Position numbers and translations under genes: made by a program. Source: Leptospiraceae bacterium (GTDB lineage Bacteria > Spirochaetota > Leptospiria > Turneriellales > Turneriellaceae). Taken from it: a stretch of 8,341 bases of DNA. The notes beneath the pieces are model-generated. The model was not told the origin of the DNA and did not search any database. It saw only the letters and a program-made list of their open reading frames with translations. The stretch is from positions 1 to 8,341 of the forward strand of contig JAEUSA010000169.1 of NCBI GenBank assembly GCA_016788945.1, in the 5' to 3' direction. This document shows positions 6,957 to 8,341 of this stretch, one piece after another. Within the stretch, counting starts at the first letter, position 1; each line of letters starts with the position of its first letter.

Positions 6957-7442
6957 ATGGCGGCATATTACATTCAGGCTTTAACCGGTTTTGCCGGCAT
7001 TGCGGCGACCTTACTGATGGCGCGCCACTTACCTGATCGGGTGGCGACGCATTTCAGCATTACGGGTGAACCGAACGCTTGGTCCTCGAACCTGTCAAAC
7101 ACGATCTTTTTTTGTTCGATTTTTCTGTTTATGAATTTGCTGTTTGCCTCCATACCTTGGTTGATAAAAAAACTGCCGGTATCATTGATTAATATACCGA
7201 ATCGTGACTACTATCTGGCGCCCGAACGCAGGGGCGAGACGATTGAACGTGTGGGTAAGCTCATGGCTTTTTTCGCCATCGGCGTAAATATTTTCCTGTT
7301 TAGCGTCGAATATCTGAGTTTTCGCGCGAATCTTTCTGCCGCGGCGATGTCGTCGACGAATCTACTGATTCTTGGCGGTGCGTTCTTGATTTTTCTTATC
7401 GGTTGGATCATCCGTTTTGTGACTGCCTTTCGCAAGCCATGA
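6957..7442 (+). CDS. DUF1648 domain membrane protein
   Basis: A 161-residue integral membrane protein with four predicted helices at about 5-22, 49-70, 101-121 and 133-157. The loop after helix 1 carries LPDRVATHFSITGEPNAW (25-42), the core DUF1648 signature also found in SdpI-like immunity proteins. The loop after helix 2 has NIPNRDYYLAPERRGETIE (79-97), common in this family. It lacks the further SdpI domain, and its function is unknown; membrane signalling or stress roles seen in relatives cannot be assumed. The gene starts 35 bp after the MarC-like gene with only a weak ribosome site. Its TGA overlaps the ATG of the following lipoprotein (ATGA at 7439-7442), which suggests coupled translation. 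Confidence 0.9.
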   Translation: MAAYYIQALTGFAGIAATLLMARHLPDRVATHFSITGEPNAWSSNLSNTIFFCSIFLFMNLLFASIPWLIKKLPVSLINIPNRDYYLAPERRGETIERVGKLMAFFAIGVNIFLFSVEYLSFRANLSAAAMSSTNLLILGGAFLIFLIGWIIRFVTAFRKP

Positions 7443-8341
7443 AAAACTATCTACTTGTCGCTCTGTTTTTTGCCGTAACAGGTTGCGATTACCTGAAAGG
7501 GAAAATTGTCAATCTGCTCGGCGCCCCGGATAAATACAAAGTCGAAGGCGATGCGACGAATTTTACTCCGAAATTCAGCGGCGCCGATGCCACACGCGCG
7601 CAAATACCGATTACGTTACGCGAAGTTGCATCTGGCTTTAAGCAAATCACCGACATCCAGTTTCCTCCGGGAGAAAATACCATTGCGCTTGTTGCCGAAA
7701 AGACCGGTGGTCTTTTCTGGCTGAATCTGAAGAACCGTAAACAAGGGTTGCTGAAGCAATTTGATGTCATCAGCGCCGCCGAAGAAGGTCTTTTGGGAAT
7801 CGCCTTTCATCCGCAGTTTAAGATAAACGGCAAGATCTATTTCAATTACATGGTCGCTGAAAAGGGCGATGAGATCAGCCGCGTTTCTGAGTTCACGGCA
7901 TCGGACACCAATGATTTGTCAAAAGCCAAGCTCGGCAATGAACGTGTGCTGATGGTCGTCGTTCAGCCATACCCGAACCATAACGCGGGCCAACTCGCGT
8001 TCGGGCCCGACGGCATGTTGTACGTCGGCTGGGGTGACGGCGGTTTTCGCAATGATCCCAAGGGCCATGGGCAGAATCCGAAAACGCTGTTGGGTAGTAT
8101 GTTGCGGATCGATACCTCAGGCTCAGACAATGGCCGTGCTTACAAAATTCCTGCCGATAATCCGTTTGTGAATACTGCCGGTTTTGCTCCTGAAACCTTC
8201 GCCTACGGGTTTCGTAACCCATGGCGCTACAGCTTCGACCATAAGGGCCGTCTCATCGTGGCCGACGTCGGGCAAGACCTATGGGAAGAAGTCGATATCG
8301 TTGTGAAAGGTGGTAACTACGGCTGGAACATTCGTGAAGGA
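7439..8341 (+). CDS. PQQ-dependent aldose sugar dehydrogenase-like lipoprotein (C-terminus cut by window edge)
   Basis: 301 codons of a GSDH-family six-bladed propeller (soluble glucose dehydrogenase/YliI type) that oxidises sugars or related alcohols using PQQ. A short signal peptide ends in the lipobox VTGC with Cys16, so the mature protein is probably a lipoprotein in the periplasm or on a membrane surface. Family motifs are in order: EEGLLGIAFHP (115-125), NHNAGQLAFGPDGMLYVGWGDGG (from 180, with H181 as the likely catalytic base), LLGSMLRID, YGFRNPWRYSFD (from 256), ADVGQDLWEEVD (from 275) and NYGWNIREG at the edge. The ATG overlaps the DUF1648 stop by four bases, and no good Shine-Dalgarno is seen, so coupling is likely. 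A calcium site and PQQ contacts are expected from the family. No PQQ synthesis gene lies in the window, so cofactor supply is unknown. Substrate specificity cannot be read from the sequence. Confidence 0.95.
   Translation, partial: MKNYLLVALFFAVTGCDYLKGKIVNLLGAPDKYKVEGDATNFTPKFSGADATRAQIPITLREVASGFKQITDIQFPPGENTIALVAEKTGGLFWLNLKNRKQGLLKQFDVISAAEEGLLGIAFHPQFKINGKIYFNYMVAEKGDEISRVSEFTASDTNDLSKAKLGNERVLMVVVQPYPNHNAGQLAFGPDGMLYVGWGDGGFRNDPKGHGQNPKTLLGSMLRIDTSGSDNGRAYKIPADNPFVNTAGFAPETFAYGFRNPWRYSFDHKGRLIVADVGQDLWEEVDIVVKGGNYGWNIREG

Overview
The window looks like chromosomal DNA of a spirochaete of the Leptospirales type, perhaps Turneriella-like. This is an inference from moderate GC (just above 50% by eye), a lax lipobox, exported propeller/Ig-like proteins, and a small helix-rich protein reminiscent of leptospiral multi-copy families. 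It was not confirmed by any search. There are no tRNA, rRNA, CRISPR, insertion-sequence or phage signatures. Coding density is very high, no gap between genes exceeds about 80 bp, and both ends of the window cut genes.

Left block (1 to about 4849, minus strand): three genes read right to left with overlapping ends. The first encodes a large exported protein with a sialidase-like beta-propeller (one clear Asp-box), tandem Ig/fibronectin-like domains and a C-terminal membrane anchor. The second encodes an exported protein with an N-terminal beta-rich region, two Ig-like domains related to those of its neighbour, and a C-terminal coiled coil. The third is the N-terminal part of folC (folylpolyglutamate/dihydrofolate synthase), whose ATG overlaps the preceding stop as ATGA. 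The two exported proteins probably work together in the cell envelope. folC may simply share their transcript.

Centre (4839-6268): a small plus-strand gene with a very good Shine-Dalgarno sequence encodes a ribbon-helix-helix-like protein. It is head-to-head with the large exported protein gene and convergent with a metallo-beta-lactamase-fold hydrolase gene on the minus strand.

Right block (6334 to the end, plus strand): a MarC-family membrane protein, a four-helix DUF1648 membrane protein, and a PQQ-dependent aldose sugar dehydrogenase lipoprotein that runs off the window. The last two overlap as ATGA and are probably translationally coupled.

I see no convincing complete new system. The best candidate for something undescribed is the pair of exported propeller/Ig-like proteins. 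The orphan RHH-like protein and the unresolved divergent start at about 4800-4850 are also worth a check.
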